From Tetradesmus obliquus (lineage: Eukaryota; Chlorophyta; Chlorophyceae; Sphaeropleales; Scenedesmaceae), in assembly GCA_030272155.1 (NCBI GenBank), contig CP126200.1:2542001-2606000 (forward strand): DNA of 64,000 nucleotides, in the 5' to 3' direction. The notes beneath the pieces are model-generated. The model was not told the origin of the DNA. It searched no databases and saw only the letters and a list, made by a program, of their open reading frames with translations. This document shows, one piece after another, positions 21,196-47,437 of this stretch (position 1 is its first letter; every line of letters begins with the position of its first letter). The position numbers and the translations under genes are program-made.

Positions 21196-23758
21196 ATCAC
21201 TGATGCTGTCCCCACGCACCTGCCATCAGCGCCTTCATCAGCCCCCAGGGCGTCTCATTGCTGAGGCCCACGTGGCGCACCTTGCCCTGCTGCACTACAC
21301 GGCCCACCTCAGCCAGCTGGTCCTCAATGGGGCTGGCCGACTGGTGGTGATGGTGGAGGGTCCAGCACAAGCAGCGGTCACAACAGGTGGTGAGATATCA
21401 GGTGGCTTGAACATGCAGCAGTGACCGCAGTTGCAGCATGGCCAACCTCTTCCAGCTGGTACCCAAGGGGGGTAGCCGGCTGGTGGGTTCAAACTCCAAC
21501 AGAAGGGAAACGGCGAATCCCATCAGGTGCTGGTTGCATTCTGTTTGAACAAGCTGCTGTGAGGGCAACATGCAGTACATGGTTCCCAGCAGCAGTATGG
21601 CTGTTGCCAAGCCTGGAGGTAACATCTGGCGGCTAGAGCACATGAGATAGGGCGTTGCCTGCAGCAATACTGGTGCAGGACGTAGGCAGCAGCAATGCAG
21701 GCAGACGCCTGGGGTGTTCACCTGCCTGGTATGCGTAGGTGGGGTCGTAGTCCAGGTCGCCAAACATAGGCACGTACCTGCAGCACGCAATGGATATTAT
21801 TATCAGCGTGAGCAGGGACAACATGTGCAAGGCTTGTGCTGCACAGCTGCACATGCCTGGTGGTTGTGTGCGGCTTATGCATCAGCTACACTGCCAATGA
21901 CGCAACATGTTCACACATCACGCCAAGCAGCAGATGTTTGCCAAAGCTGAAAGCTGCTTATCTGGTTGGGCTGGGTCAAACGTCACTAGCCAAACCCAAC
22001 CTGTCCGGTCAGTGCAGCTGGTAGAGGTCAATGTAGTCGGTCAGCATCTGAGCCAGGCTGGCATCAAAGCTGTACACATATCAAAAACCTCGTTGCACTG
22101 GACTCAGCCTAACCTGTCCGGCCAGTGCAGCTGGTAGAGGTCGATGTAGTCGGTCTGCAGCCGCCTCAAGCTGTCATCAATGGCCTGCCGGATGTTGGGT
22201 GGGTCCAGCGCCACGGGCCCGCCACGGATCCAAGTCATCTGGCAGGAGGGGCCAGCCACCTTGGTGGCTATGATCACCTTGTCCCTGCGGTGTGATGATG
22301 CAATGCAGTAGTAGATTCCTTGAGCAAGTTAGTATAAGGCGCGCTTGGACGATCGGGTGCCACAGGCCCGCCGCGGATCCAGGTCATCTGGCAGGAGGGG
22401 CCAGCTACCTTGGTGGCTATGATCACCCTTTCCCTGCAGTTTGCGGTGTGAATACACAATGCGGTAGTGGCTCCCGTGAGCAAGCTGCGTACAAGGTGTG
22501 GAGCCGTTTGTGCGCATGTTTACTGCTGTGCTGCGTGGCAGAAGTGACAATGGTATCAATGGCCTGCATGATGTTTGGCGGGTCCAGTGCCACAGGCCCG
22601 CCGCGGATCCAAGTCATCTGGCAGGAGGGGCCCGCCACCTTAGTGGCAATGATCACCTTATCCCTGCGAGTCAAATCTGCAATGTATTTGTAATGATTGA
22701 GCACATGTGGAAGGTGTGCGGCCGCTTGCATCTGGCAGGAGGGGCCCGCCACCTTGTCCCTGCAGTGTGCATTGTTGGCATGTGTGAATCAGTTAGGGGG
22801 AGCATGTGAAATTGGTGTGCAGCGACGTGTGCGCATGTGTGTACTGTTTGTGGTACTGCATGCCAGGAGCAGTACCAGCTGTGTGGTGACAGTGGCAACC
22901 TTGTGCCCGCAACGTACTCCCAGCATCACCTGCGCAACATGCACCAGACCGTCTGTTGTTTTCTCGTCGTTACCGCACACGATCGCAGTACACCCTGCCA
23001 CTGCACAGCCCCCACCTGCTGTGCTGCTTCATCCAGCGGCCGAGGTACTCCTCCGAGTGTCCTTGTGTATCAGCTCGCTGGGGCACCAAGAGCATCATTA
23101 TGCCACATAATTAAAAATCTATAGCACACCCTGTCACTGCCCTGCTACTGCACTATCACGCATGTGTGTACCTGCTGTGCTGCTTCATCCAGCGCCCCAA
23201 GTATTCCTCCGACTTCCCCTGTGTCTCAGCTCGCTGGGGCACCGGGTACATCTCAGCACTGTCAAAGAAGTTGACGCCAGCCTCCATGCAGGCGTCTAGC
23301 AAGCGGCAGGCAGTGGGGTAGTCCTGCGATTCCCCAAACAACATCGTACCTGCGGACAGGAGGACAGAATGCAGGGAGCATTACTGTGTGCTTTTGCTCC
23401 AAGACTCTTCTGCAGCTAGTGCATGCGCAGCTGCTTGGCGAGCAAAGCAGGTACGTTTGAAGCAAGGAGATCAAGACAGTGAGTGACAAACAGCCTCACC
23501 AAAACAAATGCTGGGCACCATTAGGTCAGTCCTGCCAAGCCGTCGCCGTTGAATGCCACTGCTGCTGCTGCTGCCGCTGCCGCTGCTGGTGCTGGCGCTG
23601 CTGCTGTTGACAGCTGCTGCTTGCGTCAATGTGAAATGCTTTCTGTGCCGCTGTCTGTCTCGGGAAGGCATGGCAGCAGGGGCTCCTGCTTGGTGCTGAG
23701 GTTGAGGTGGCAGCAGCAGCTGCCTGCTGTGACACCAGCAGGTGTGAGCATGCTGCAT
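18678..23758 (-). CDS. Aldo/keto reductase (Tas-like), probably plastidial
   Basis: Exons (minus): 23500-23758, 23172-23349, 22114-22284, 21722-21777, an exon ending at 21220 and starting about 21340, 20597-20651, 20238-20337, 19795-19854, 19058-19171, 18678-18843. Junction phases agree except between the fourth and fifth exons, where I could not find a border that keeps frame; a micro-exon may be missing. The catalytic tetrad is visible: Asp and Tyr in FFDSAEMYP, Lys in [10 protein letters not shown] and His in LYQLHWPDR. Other marks are [57 protein letters not shown] and [17 protein letters not shown] (NADPH-binding barrel). Family: NADPH-dependent AKR similar to E. coli Tas; substrate unknown. 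The Ser/Ala-rich N terminus suggests a transit peptide. Introns carry many echoes and a SINE-like insertion. Confidence 0.85.
19334..19462. repeat. (ATGT)n microsatellite, about 32 units
   Basis: An essentially perfect four-base repeat of about 129 bases inside a reductase intron; it forms the 3' tail of the SINE-like element on the minus strand. Confidence 0.95.
19334..19770 (-). mobile_element. Putative tRNA-derived SINE with (CATA)n tail
   Basis: On the minus strand a perfect polymerase III B box (GGTTCGATTCC, plus positions 19595-19605) lies about 40 bases after an A-box-like TGTCGCAACTGCACC (19644-19658), followed by an unrelated 3' body of about 120 bases and a simple-repeat tail. This is the layout of a tRNA-derived short retroposon. 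The 5' end is set only roughly and I found no convincing target-site duplication. It sits between reductase exons 8 and 9. Confidence 0.5.
20104..20150 (-). repeat. Donor-side echo of reductase exon 7
   Basis: The block encoding [13 protein letters not shown] plus its GTGAGC donor recurs downstream, 134 bases after the real donor, without any upstream exon part. Confidence 0.85.
20951..21160 (-). repeat. Two extra near-identical copies of reductase exon 5
   Basis: The [23 protein letters not shown] block with its donor occurs three times with donor edges at 21220 (real), 21085 and 20953, so steps of 135 and 132 bases. Each copy is preceded in sense orientation by a (CAG)n run that supplies an acceptor, so unlike other echoes both splice sites survive. 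Confidence 0.9.
21985..22060 (-). repeat. Donor-side echo of reductase exon 3
   Basis: A diverged copy of the exon end encoding [13 protein letters not shown], followed by GTTGGG instead of the real GTTAGG donor, lies about 125 bases downstream of it. Confidence 0.75.
22350..22771 (-). repeat. Acceptor-side echo ladder of reductase exon 3
   Basis: Copies of the exon 3 start ([25 protein letters not shown]) follow acceptors at 22663 and 22433, and a copy with an internal deletion lies at 22730-22771; the true exon starts at 22284. The 22663 copy is the longest, at about 85 bases. Confidence 0.9.
23015..23090 (-). repeat. Echo of reductase exon 2 end
   Basis: About 75 bases match 23169-23243 (the [19 protein letters not shown] end of exon 2) about 155 bases downstream of it in the gene sense; several substitutions break the reading frame. 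Confidence 0.8.
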
Positions 23759-24463
23759 GGCTGATTGCTGCTGCTGTCACAGCTGGCTGAACCTGGCTAC
23801 AAACAGCATTAGTATCTTTCCTAGCAGCTATCTCCGTGTTGCCAGCTACAGCAGCAGCACCACTACAGCAGAAGCACCACCGCCACCACGAGTGCTGCAC
23901 AGAAGCAGCTCAGGGCTCAGGCAGTTCTGCCGGTCCCTGGCTGATGTGCTAGCAGCACTGCAGCTACGACCACGTGTGGTTGATTTATGATGGGTTGTAT
24001 TATGGGTCAATGTAGTGCTTAATGTGACCGTAGCTGGGTGTGCAGCTGCTCCTGCAAGAGGTCAACAGCACAGCAGTGATCCCGCAACATACAAGCTTCC
24101 CGCGATGGTGTTGTTCAATCAACTCTGCAATGTATATTGGTAACGTATTTGTAAGCGGGGCGATCATACAAATCCTAACCACAAGGAGTTGTACCAGCGG
24201 TCACACTCTTCCTCTCTCACTTGTTGCTTTCGAAACCACGAAAAGTCACAGCCATCCCAGCTTATCGTATTGCCCTAAGAACGCACACACTGAAAGAGGT
24301 TTCGGAACAGCATAAGGCGTTGGATCCGCTGTTGCACCACCCTGGCTACTGCAACATTTTGTCAGTAGTGCCACTGCTACATGCTCTGTAATCTGCGCTG
24401 TGCTCCGTGATCCACACAGATAGTTGAGCACCTGAAGTCAGACCTTTTATTGCAAAATCCTTC
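23759..24463. promoter_or_regulatory. Divergent promoter region
   Basis: The reductase runs leftward from here and agmatine deiminase rightward. About 700 bases with no supported gene; the left part may include a 5' UTR or first exon of the reductase. Confidence 0.4.
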
Positions 24464-31409
<6,946 letters not shown>

Positions 31410-33286
31410 GTGACAGTCCAAACGGCAGCAGCTGTTGCTGGCGCAGAGAAGCGTGCAAATGGCTGTTGCAAGCTGCATCATGGCAGCGCGTGACAGCGGT
31501 CGATGTTGTGAAGAAAGGAAGAAGTTCTTGCAGCGGCTGCAGAACACACGCACGTCATGTTAGGGTGTGGTGGTTGGCAGGTAGTGCTGTTGGCGATGCC
31601 TTTTGCAGCCGATGCTGCTGTTGCAGCTGTTGGTGAAGGTCACCGCATTACTTCACTGGGTGGATATTGCTGTACATCAGGTGACGTGATCCGCGTGAAA
31701 CAAGCAGTTCAAGCAGGACACCCCTGCTGCATCCGGTGGCGACGATATTTTGTGGCAGTCTCCTGAACATCGGACGGTTGTGCAACGTGGCCAAGGTTTG
31801 CGACACGTAGCCGATCCACTGACGCCTTCAGTGACTGGCTCATCATCATCATCATACCAATCAAGCCATAGCATCAACGCCATCGGCCCCGCGCCCCAAT
31901 GGAGCGGCAGAAGGAGGCAACACAACACCATGGTGTTCAGTGACTGGCTGACAGGCGAGTTGTCCGCGTAAACTCAAAGCAATGTGAAAAAATGCTTACA
32001 ACTGCCGCTTTGCAGCCTGGATTTGCGGCTTGTCCTGCCGGCGGCCCTAGAAAGTGTATCACCGGACTTCATTCAGGTTCTTCGACTTCGACTTCAATCT
32101 GAGCTACGGTGTCAACCAAGTGGCGTCACTGACAAGGTGTCACCACCCAGGCTACCAAGGACTACAAGAGGATGGAAGACTGTCAGTGCCGTTGCCCCCG
32201 AAGGGCATCGTGGCTCTTCGGGACGGCGCTGACCAGGTGTTGTTATAGTTGCAGGTAATACTAGACGACATAGGAGCAGAAGCAGGAGCTGCACATGCTA
32301 ATCTGAGGTTCAGCAGCCATGGTGGCCTTTCGGGGGACCACTTCTTGCCATGTGAGTGCGCATTATGTTGCATGATGCTTATGCTTGTAATGAATGCAAT
32401 TCGGCAACTTTCTTTATCAGGTTGCACCAGCAGCAATACATGATTGCCATAGCACCCGTGCGGGCGGCTCATGCGGCTACCTAGTAGCTGCCATGTGAGT
32501 GCGCATTATGTTGCATGATGCTTATGCTTGTAATGAATGCAATTCGGCAACTTTCTTTATATAGTAATACAGCCGTGCCAATCGACGACCAGTTGCTCCA
32601 GGCAACCAAGAAGAATTGCAGCACTGCAGAACGTGCTCCCCGCAGACCTGGCAGCGGCAATGTTCTGCAATGCTAAAAATGCTGCAGCAACACAACACAT
32701 GCCTGACTCTAGAACTAAGTGTCTAATGCTGCTCCCTAATGCTCCTACTGCAATGCTCGGACTATGCTGTGCAAATCTTCAGCCCCAGCATGAACTGCAG
32801 ACAACTGCAGACACTTCCTGCTGCTTTGACTCACAGCAGCATTGACTGTTGTGCTTTCTCACCGGTGCAACCTAAACAGTTTCTGTCATGCCTAACTTAC
32901 ACAACCCTTCATGCATTCTGCTTCATGCCCGCCCGTACGCAACAATAACATGTGCCACTGCCGCTGGCAGCTGCACCAGCTGACCAGCACCACCCTGGTC
33001 AGGTGCAGCAGCCACCACAACTCCCAGCGCCACAGCCACCACACAAACCGACTGCCTCTGCACTGCTCTTCCTGCTGATAGCTACACCAGCAGTAGTAGA
33101 TTGCCGATTGTCTGCACCCAGCACCACACCTTGCCCCATTGCCCCACCAGCTTGCGCTCCCGCTGCACAACTGTTGGTGTCGGTGGCTGCATGGTTGCAT
33201 CAGTAGCTGCAGGTTCAGCAATACCTGCATGCTCACCCTGCAGCTGCTGCTGCCCAACAGCTGCTGTCACCTGCTGTTCTTCCTGC
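31410..33286. other. Convergent intergenic region with possible gene remnant
   Basis: AIH and MinE end toward each other. No complete gene is supported. The stretch 32075-32240 reads as FRFFDFDFNLSYGVNQVASL and continues open to DGADQVLL with a codon use like nearby exons, and could be a decayed or unrecognised exon. A minus-strand TGTAA at 32897-32901 is a candidate MinE polyadenylation signal. Confidence 0.3.
32347..32562 (+). repeat. Intron-like 68-bp direct duplication
   Basis: A 68-base block starting with CATGTGAGTGCGC and ending with GCAACTTTCTTTAT occurs at about 32349 and again at about 32491 with no mismatch. Each copy starts with a good donor (GTGAGT); the first ends at CAG, the second at TAG, so each has the shape of a very short intron. 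Confidence 0.7.
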
Positions 33287-33389
33287 CTACTGCTGCTCCT
33301 TGGCGTCATCGGCTGCAGCGCCCTGCTGCTGCCCCACCAGTTTCTGCACCTCCTGCTCTGCAACCTCCCGCAGCTCCTGCTCACTCAGC

Positions 33390-33427
<38 letters not shown>

Positions 33428-35605
33428 TTCGCCAGCCGCCACTGCATCTGGCAGCGCCGTTGCCGCTTCAGCAGCTGCCACACCCTCAGCAGCAGCAGCT
33501 GCACTTACGGTGGGGCTCTTGCCGCGCAGCATGGCAGCTGCGCTGGCGCCAGTCACAGCAGCATCTCCCTGCAGCGCCAAGTCCTCCACATCATGCACAA
33601 GCTCCTCTACCAGAAGTTCCTTGAGCTGTTCCTTGAATGCACCAAGCTCCTCCTGCGCATCCAGCTGCTGCTGCTGCTGCTCCTGCTGCTCAAATGCAGC
33701 TGCAGCCTCAGCTGCTGCAAGCTCTGCAGCAGCAGCCTCCAGATGCAGCTCCTCCTGCTCAGGCTGCTGCTGCTGCTGCCAGTGCCAGCTGTCCGGCACT
33801 GCACCCACCGGCTCAGCTGCTGCTGCTGCTGCCACATCATCGACTGCCACAAACTCGCCATCATAGATGGCATCATCTTCGTAATCATCATAGTCTTCTT
33901 CTGCGTCCTCTGCAGCCTCATAGAATGCACCGGCTGCTGCTGCTGCCGCTGCCATGGCAGCACCTGCGCCTGCGCCTGTGCTGCTGGGTGGCCGATTCTG
34001 GCCCACCACATCGCCCTCCTCCGTGTAAGGGCCAGGCCGCAGGATCGGCACAGCCATAGAGTATGTTGTGCCACCCTCACGGGTCATAGTAAAGCGCAGG
34101 TGGGCGTCCTGCGCAAAAGCACAAGCAGCAGTAAACCGCAGCGTGAGTTAGAGTGGGTGTACTCACAGGATAAATTGCAGGCTGAATATGTGAACCTGTG
34201 GTTGTAGCACATGCAACTGGAATTGCAGCTCATGCTGGCTGCTCCCGTCCTGCTCATCAGCACCAGCTGCCGCACAATCAAAGCACAGGCAGCAGGGCAA
34301 GGTCATTTGTGCAGCAGTGCCAGCAGCAGCAGCAGCAGCTGTTGAATTTGAACCTCACTGCATCCAGCTCAGCTGCTGCTCTGCTGCTGGCATGTCAATT
34401 GGAATAAACCAAAGCAGCAAATGGCTGCCTGCTGCTGCTGCCCCCGCTGCTTCCCACCTGCAGGTCCTCCAGCTCCATGCAGTCAGCCAGCGCTGCCAGC
34501 GTGTTGCGCTTCATCTCAACAAGGCTGCTGGGGCTGAGCCCACACCTGCACGCCAGCAGCAGCAGTTTGTTCCTGAGCATGCGCCACAAAGCAAGGTGGT
34601 GTGCAGGAGAATAATTAGGAGGCAACATGGCACGGCTGGAGCAATGCTCCACAAACCACGGCCGCAGGCACCAAGAATCCAAGGTGTGAAATTCGTTTCA
34701 AAGGCTGTGCTTAGCTCAGCTTTCTAAGGTTATGCAGCGCAGCAGCGTCCGGACCTGTCGGCCACCAGGATCATCTGCAGCCGCTGCTTGCCCAGCTCCT
34801 TGGGGCTCAGGTTTGGTGTGGCTGCTGCTGCAGCTGGCGCCTCGTTCTGGGGAGGGAAGAAGAGGTTCCTGCAAGGGTTCAGTTGCAGCAGATGGTGAGG
34901 ATGCAGCCTGATGCAGCTGCTGTTCACATCAAAATGGTAGCAGTTGGGGTGCTTTGAGGGTGATATGAGGATTCTTGTCGATGCATCGGCTGACAGCGCA
35001 GACAAGCACCAAGTAGCTGCTGAGAGTGTCGTTGCTCCAGCAGGACTGCCCCGCCAATTGCTTTCTGACTGTACTGATGGCCAGATAGCTACCATAAGTG
35101 TGCAAATAGCCACCATAAGTGCGTAGATAACCAATACGTGCGTTCCAGCAGCCCAGCACTTCACATCATGAAAGCGTGTATGCAGTCTGCAGCCTCCCGG
35201 GCAGAATTGCACTGTGACCATCTGCATGTTGCAGTACACATTCGCTACTGCCGTTGCATGCCTGTTGGGCTGAGCTGCTCACCACGCCAGCTTGCACTTG
35301 ATCAGGAACTTGCCGAGCGGGTCAGCATCAGTGCTTGCAGGAATCTGCTGCCTCAACAGTGCAGCGGATGCGTCCTTCTTTGGTACCAGGGTCACTGTTG
35401 CCTGCATGTTACTTGGGGGAGGAATGCCTGCTGCTGGTTCAACCTGCTGAGGCTGAGGAACAGGCTGTGCCTGCTGCAGCTGCTGGTAAGGGATGCCTGC
35501 CTGGCCTTCCTGCAGGCGTGAGCCACTGCTGCGTGCCCACCTTGCATGGCATGGCTGCACCCGCTGCTGCCTGTTGATGGACCTGCTGTTGCTCAGGCTG
35601 CGCAA
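33287..35605 (-). CDS. minE: Chloroplast division-site determinant MinE, with long C-terminal extension
   Basis: Exons 35283-35605, 34755-34868, 34458-34545 and 33287-34108 join in phase (2, 2, 0) to 448 residues. MinE drives MinD oscillation and positions the FtsZ ring in the plastid. The MinD-activating helix is KELGKQRLQMILVADR (about residues 130-145), followed by the dimerisation domain CGLSPSSLVEMKRNTLAALA, MELEDLQ and TTYSMAVPILRPG (to about 200), the same order as in plant and cyanobacterial MinE. The N terminus (MRSLSNSRSINRQQRVQPCH) is basic and Ser-rich, as in a transit peptide. Unusual: about 247 further residues, Ala/Gln/Glu-rich with an acidic Asp/Tyr patch (EEDYDDYEDD) and predicted helical character. 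Known plant MinE ends shortly after the core. The start Met is my choice from targeting character; a downstream Met before QATVTLVPKK is possible. Confidence 0.85.
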
Positions 35606-38600
35606 CTGAGGTGCATGGTGGCATGCGACATTCGCCTTGCTGCCACCGTGCCAGTTTGAGCTTGCTGTGCTGGTTGCCTGGCAAAAAGGGCAAAGGCAGA
35701 GAGGCAGCAGTTGTTACAGCGATGGGCCCAAGCAGCACGACGTTGGATGCTGCGGTTCCATAAACAAGGTCGCAACTACTCTCGAATGAACATGGTCCAT
35801 ACCTGCGGGATCATCGTTGCTTGATGTGCACTACCGGTGGTGCTGCTCGTAACTGCCTTTCAGCACAGCTGGCCGCTCCAGCCCAGTGACGCGTCCAAGT
35901 TCTTCAACCAAGCAAGCGCTTCTCTAATTCGTCCACCGACGGCTTTGCAACAATGCCTTTCGTCCACCGCTAGAAGCGTCAGTTTCGCTATGGTAGAATC
36001 AGTAAGCGTAACGTCTAAAAAAATCACAAAGAACAACTATGTTGCACGAGATCGCTGCACGCTGGTGGGACGTGAGTGCGACAGATACGTTTGACCTTCA
36101 GCTGCAAAAACCTACTTGCTGCTCGATCAAGGCGACGGCAGCAATGTATTCGACGATCTTGGCTATAACTTATACCAGTAACAGAGTTGCACCTCATAAT
36201 GGCGTGCACATGTGTGGCCGCCCGACAGAGAGAGTTCTTCAGGGCCTGGCCCCGCCTGTAGGCCCACTGCAGGCCCTTGGGAGGTGTGCTTTACACCCGA
36301 AACTGCTGCAGCTGTAAGGGCCAGCTTGGTGCTCTTGTAAGCTGTAGGTTGCTCTTGTAAGCTGTAGGTTGCTCTTGTAAGCTGTAGGTTGCTCTTGTAA
36401 GCTGTTGGCTGCAGGCTGCAAAGGTTTGAGCTTGCAATTGCGCAGCCTGCCTGAGGCCAAGCCCCGGGGCCCAGTGCTGGATAGCCTCAGGCGGCCTGAG
36501 CAGCAGAAGTCAGCCGCAGCCCATGCTGGCGATTTGATCCTTGAGAAATCTCTCAGTTTGCATGTGTTATTAGGCTGTGCAGCATCGCAGTGGACACAGA
36601 ACTTCTGTGTGCAGCTCACAATACGTGTAACAATGTCAAGGTTCGACCATCATGCATGCAGCAGGTGCTGTTAGCCCAGTTTGCACTCCGCCAGCCCACT
36701 CAGACAAACCCACACTGCAGTACACACCCGCTTGGCAGTCAGGCGCCCCACGTCAGAAAACCAGCAAGGCCAACTGCCTGTCTACAACAAGGCCGAAAGC
36801 GCGCTACATATGCGGGGGGTATGTCGCGCCCCATTAGGGTGTAGACCGATTGTATCTGGTGTGTACATCTCATTGTTGTGGCTATCACTGCTGTCCTGGC
36901 ACAGCCCCATATGCACGTGTTTCAGGGTATGATATGGCGTGTACTGCTGAGCTGGATAATCGATCCAAGCCGGGTACATAGTCGAGAGCGGCATCGAGTG
37001 CGATGTCTTCAGTTTCGCCCACGTTGTGCATTGAGCATATCTGCACATCGGGTAACAAGCAGAGCATCAGCCGAGCAGGCTCACTGCTGCGATCATGTAG
37101 ACCAGGCTGCATGGTTGGGCGCAGATCTGAGACCATCGTAATTTCCAGTGATGCAGATAGTCAGCGAGTAGCTGCCAGCATGCGGCATCATGAAGATGTC
37201 GAGTAAGCAGCGAACTCTACCTTTCCACTGTCGGGCAGCCATTAGGCGCAGCAAGCCGTAGCGCCGCAGCCGACTCACTAGTCTAGTGTGCCTTGACAGA
37301 GCTGATTAATTTGAGCTCTTGTGTGCGAGCAGCACACATTGCAGTGAATTGCAGCCAATAGTATTGCATGACATGCACCACCGATCTTATACGACGGCGA
37401 TCTCATATGTCACGTCAGGTATATCTCCTGTCAAAATGCCCAGTGCAGGACTGATGTGCTAGCACTCACATAAGTTCCTGCTGGGGTAGATTGTGTGCAG
37501 GCGGAGGGTTGAACCTGCCACTGCCACACCGTCTAGGTGCAGGAGTAAAGTACAGACGGCTGGCCAACGAACAACATGAAGACAAACGTCACAGCCCGCT
37601 ACAACACCTGCACGCACAGCAGCGGCAGTGCAAGAACTCACATCCCATCCCAACCAGCAGCGATCCCACTGCTGCCCCAGATCTGCAACCCCCTGTGACA
37701 GATCTCACCAGGTTTGTTGCTCGCATTCCAATTCAGCTCTCAGAGGTTTGGCTGGCACACTCGACACAACTTAAAGGCTTGCTTGGCACACAGCGGTGCA
37801 CCCTCATCCCATGGAAACAACAGAGACCACATGTGCTCTCTCGTGCAGCAGCTTGGCGACTGGCTGCCACAAGCTCAGAGAACGCTTCAACAGCCGCAGA
37901 AAACACCCAAAACCACAGGAAACGCTGCCACTTCAGCCCATAGCCGCAACTCCGGCTGGCTGAGCATGCTGCTGCTGTGCAGCTCACCAACTTGCTGCGC
38001 ATCCGAGACAGTGTTGAGATCTGAGGTATGTACACTCGTGTATATCCATTGAGGCGTTTGCAACTGACTGACGAAAAGCAACATCTGGGAGCAAGGTCTT
38101 ACGGCCAGGATCTGACAAGGGCACCTGGCACAGTGCATGCCATGCACTGCAGCCTCTCCTGGCCACTGGCAACCAGCTGCAAATGCTGCTTGCTGCTTTG
38201 TCTGTATCAGACAGACAGAAAGGCATGCAGTGCAGCGCTGCTGCACGGCGTGAAGCGCACACAAGTGACCCGCGGCCGCAAGTTGAGGAACGACTCATCA
38301 AAGCATCGCGACACGGCCACATAGTAAAAAAGACAACCCCGCAACACACATGTGTGCAAGCGGCAACAAAACACAGGCACGAGCATACCAAGCGCCGCTG
38401 TACTGCAAACGTGTCCAGCACGCTGCAGAACTGTAGGCTGCTGCCCAAACCCTCTGCTGACAATGCAAGGGCTGCGCCAGAAACTCAAAACATGGCACGG
38501 CCGCTGCAAACACACAACTTGATGGGGGACCACACAACACAGCAATCACTAGAGCGTAAGCAAATAGGGGCAGCAGTGGACGACTCCGATTGCCTGTCGG

Positions 38601-39843
38601 TTGTGGATTATGCTGCGCCAGGCTGCAGGATTCAGCGCAACATGATCCTCATTATCCATAGCACACATTGCAGCTGCATGCAGTCCACCATTGCCCACCA
38701 AAGCATAACCCAAACATGGCCCATCTCTTGCCACGCCCTGCAATGCCCTACCAAGCAACGTGTAGCTGTGGCAGTTGCTAGGCGTGAGGCCGCACAAGGC
38801 AAAGCATGCACTGGCCCCGCAGCTATCACAAGCATGTGTATCAGCGAGAGTGTATGATGCACAGCTAGACATGACAGCCAGCAATCCAGGGGAAACTGCA
38901 GAAGCCTCTTTCCATGCATGTGACAGTGTCGACAGTGTCAGCGAAGACTATAGCGCGTATGCAGGCCCAAGCAAGCACCAAGGTGACAGCTACATCCCCA
39001 TTGGTGACTAAGGCAACACACAACGCTCTACAGGGCACTCAGAGCCCAGCAGTGTGCTAGACGCACTAGCTACGTATGCAATCGTCCCGCTGCCAGCAGC
39101 AGAGCTGCCGCAGGCGAGTGAGTAACCACTACAGGTTTAAGATGCACCTGAACTCATTCGACTCCGCCTGCAGGCACAAAAGTGATGCCTGCTTCCATCA
39201 CTGGCACCCTTGCTGCTCGCTGCAGCAGGTTCTGAAATGCTTGCACAACAACTGCAATGTTGCAGCACAATTGCTAAAGCACCGCTGCAGACAACACCAG
39301 CAAGCCAGCAGCGCCTGCAGACGCTGCGCCTGCAAGGTGCACTTCAAGCATGCAGCACGCATGCAGCACCATCCGCAACAAACGCTGTGCAAAGAAAACA
39401 CATGGGCATCGCTTTGAGCTGCCCATACAGCGTCACAGCGAGTATGCTGAATCACACAGACTTGCCAAGTCAGCAGCTGTGCTTCAAGCAGCAGTATGCA
39501 GTCAGCCGTGTGCTCATCTGCCAGCCATCAGGAAGGCGCGGAAGAAGATAACCGCATGCATTGTCTGGAAAGGGGACAGTGTGCAGCACTACATGATGTG
39601 TGTCCAAACACGGTCACCAACACGCAAAACCGGCACGCACGCACCCCCATGGATCCAGCCAGAATGCACACAGTCAGCAGAGCCAGCATGCGCGGAGCCG
39701 ACGTGCATGCTTCTACGACATGCACAACAGCATAACCAGTGTGCGGCCCGCCGCGGTTGCCATCAAATTATGAGCGCTGGCTGCAAATGCCGTCACCAGT
39801 GCCGTGCTGCCTGGCGAAATGCTGCACCACACCTTGCCTCGAT

Positions 39844-39878
<35 letters not shown>

Positions 39879-39987
39879 GCCCCGTCCCACAGCACACACC
39901 CAAGCGTATGCAGCTGAAAACATGCAGCTGGACATGCGGCCCTGCAATGCAGCCTTGTCTACACCAAATACAGGCAGCGCCCCACGC
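35606..39987. other. 4.4-kb gene-poor region
   Basis: It lies between the MinE start and the phototropin stop, both on the minus strand. Only compositionally biased open frames occur (for example 38183-38857, plus), without family resemblance. It should include the MinE promoter and the phototropin 3' UTR. A CAG run is at about 39846-39877. Confidence 0.4.
36328..36408 (+). repeat. 20-bp tandem repeat, four units
   Basis: The unit GTTGCTCTTGTAAGCTGTAG is repeated about four times, the last with a T for A change. Each unit contains TGTAAG. Confidence 0.9.

Positions 39988-47437
<7,450 letters not shown>

Noticed and set aside
33101..34207. Long plus-strand open frame (368 codons) opposite the MinE tail
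   Set aside because: It is the mirror of Ala/Gln/Glu-rich coding on the minus strand, where triplet repeats keep all frames open; Cys/Ser/Leu-rich product without family marks.
38183..38857. Plus-strand frame of 224 codons in the gene-poor region
   Set aside because: No recognisable motif, no supporting splice sites, unusual Cys/His/Arg composition; probably chance in the phototropin 3' flank.
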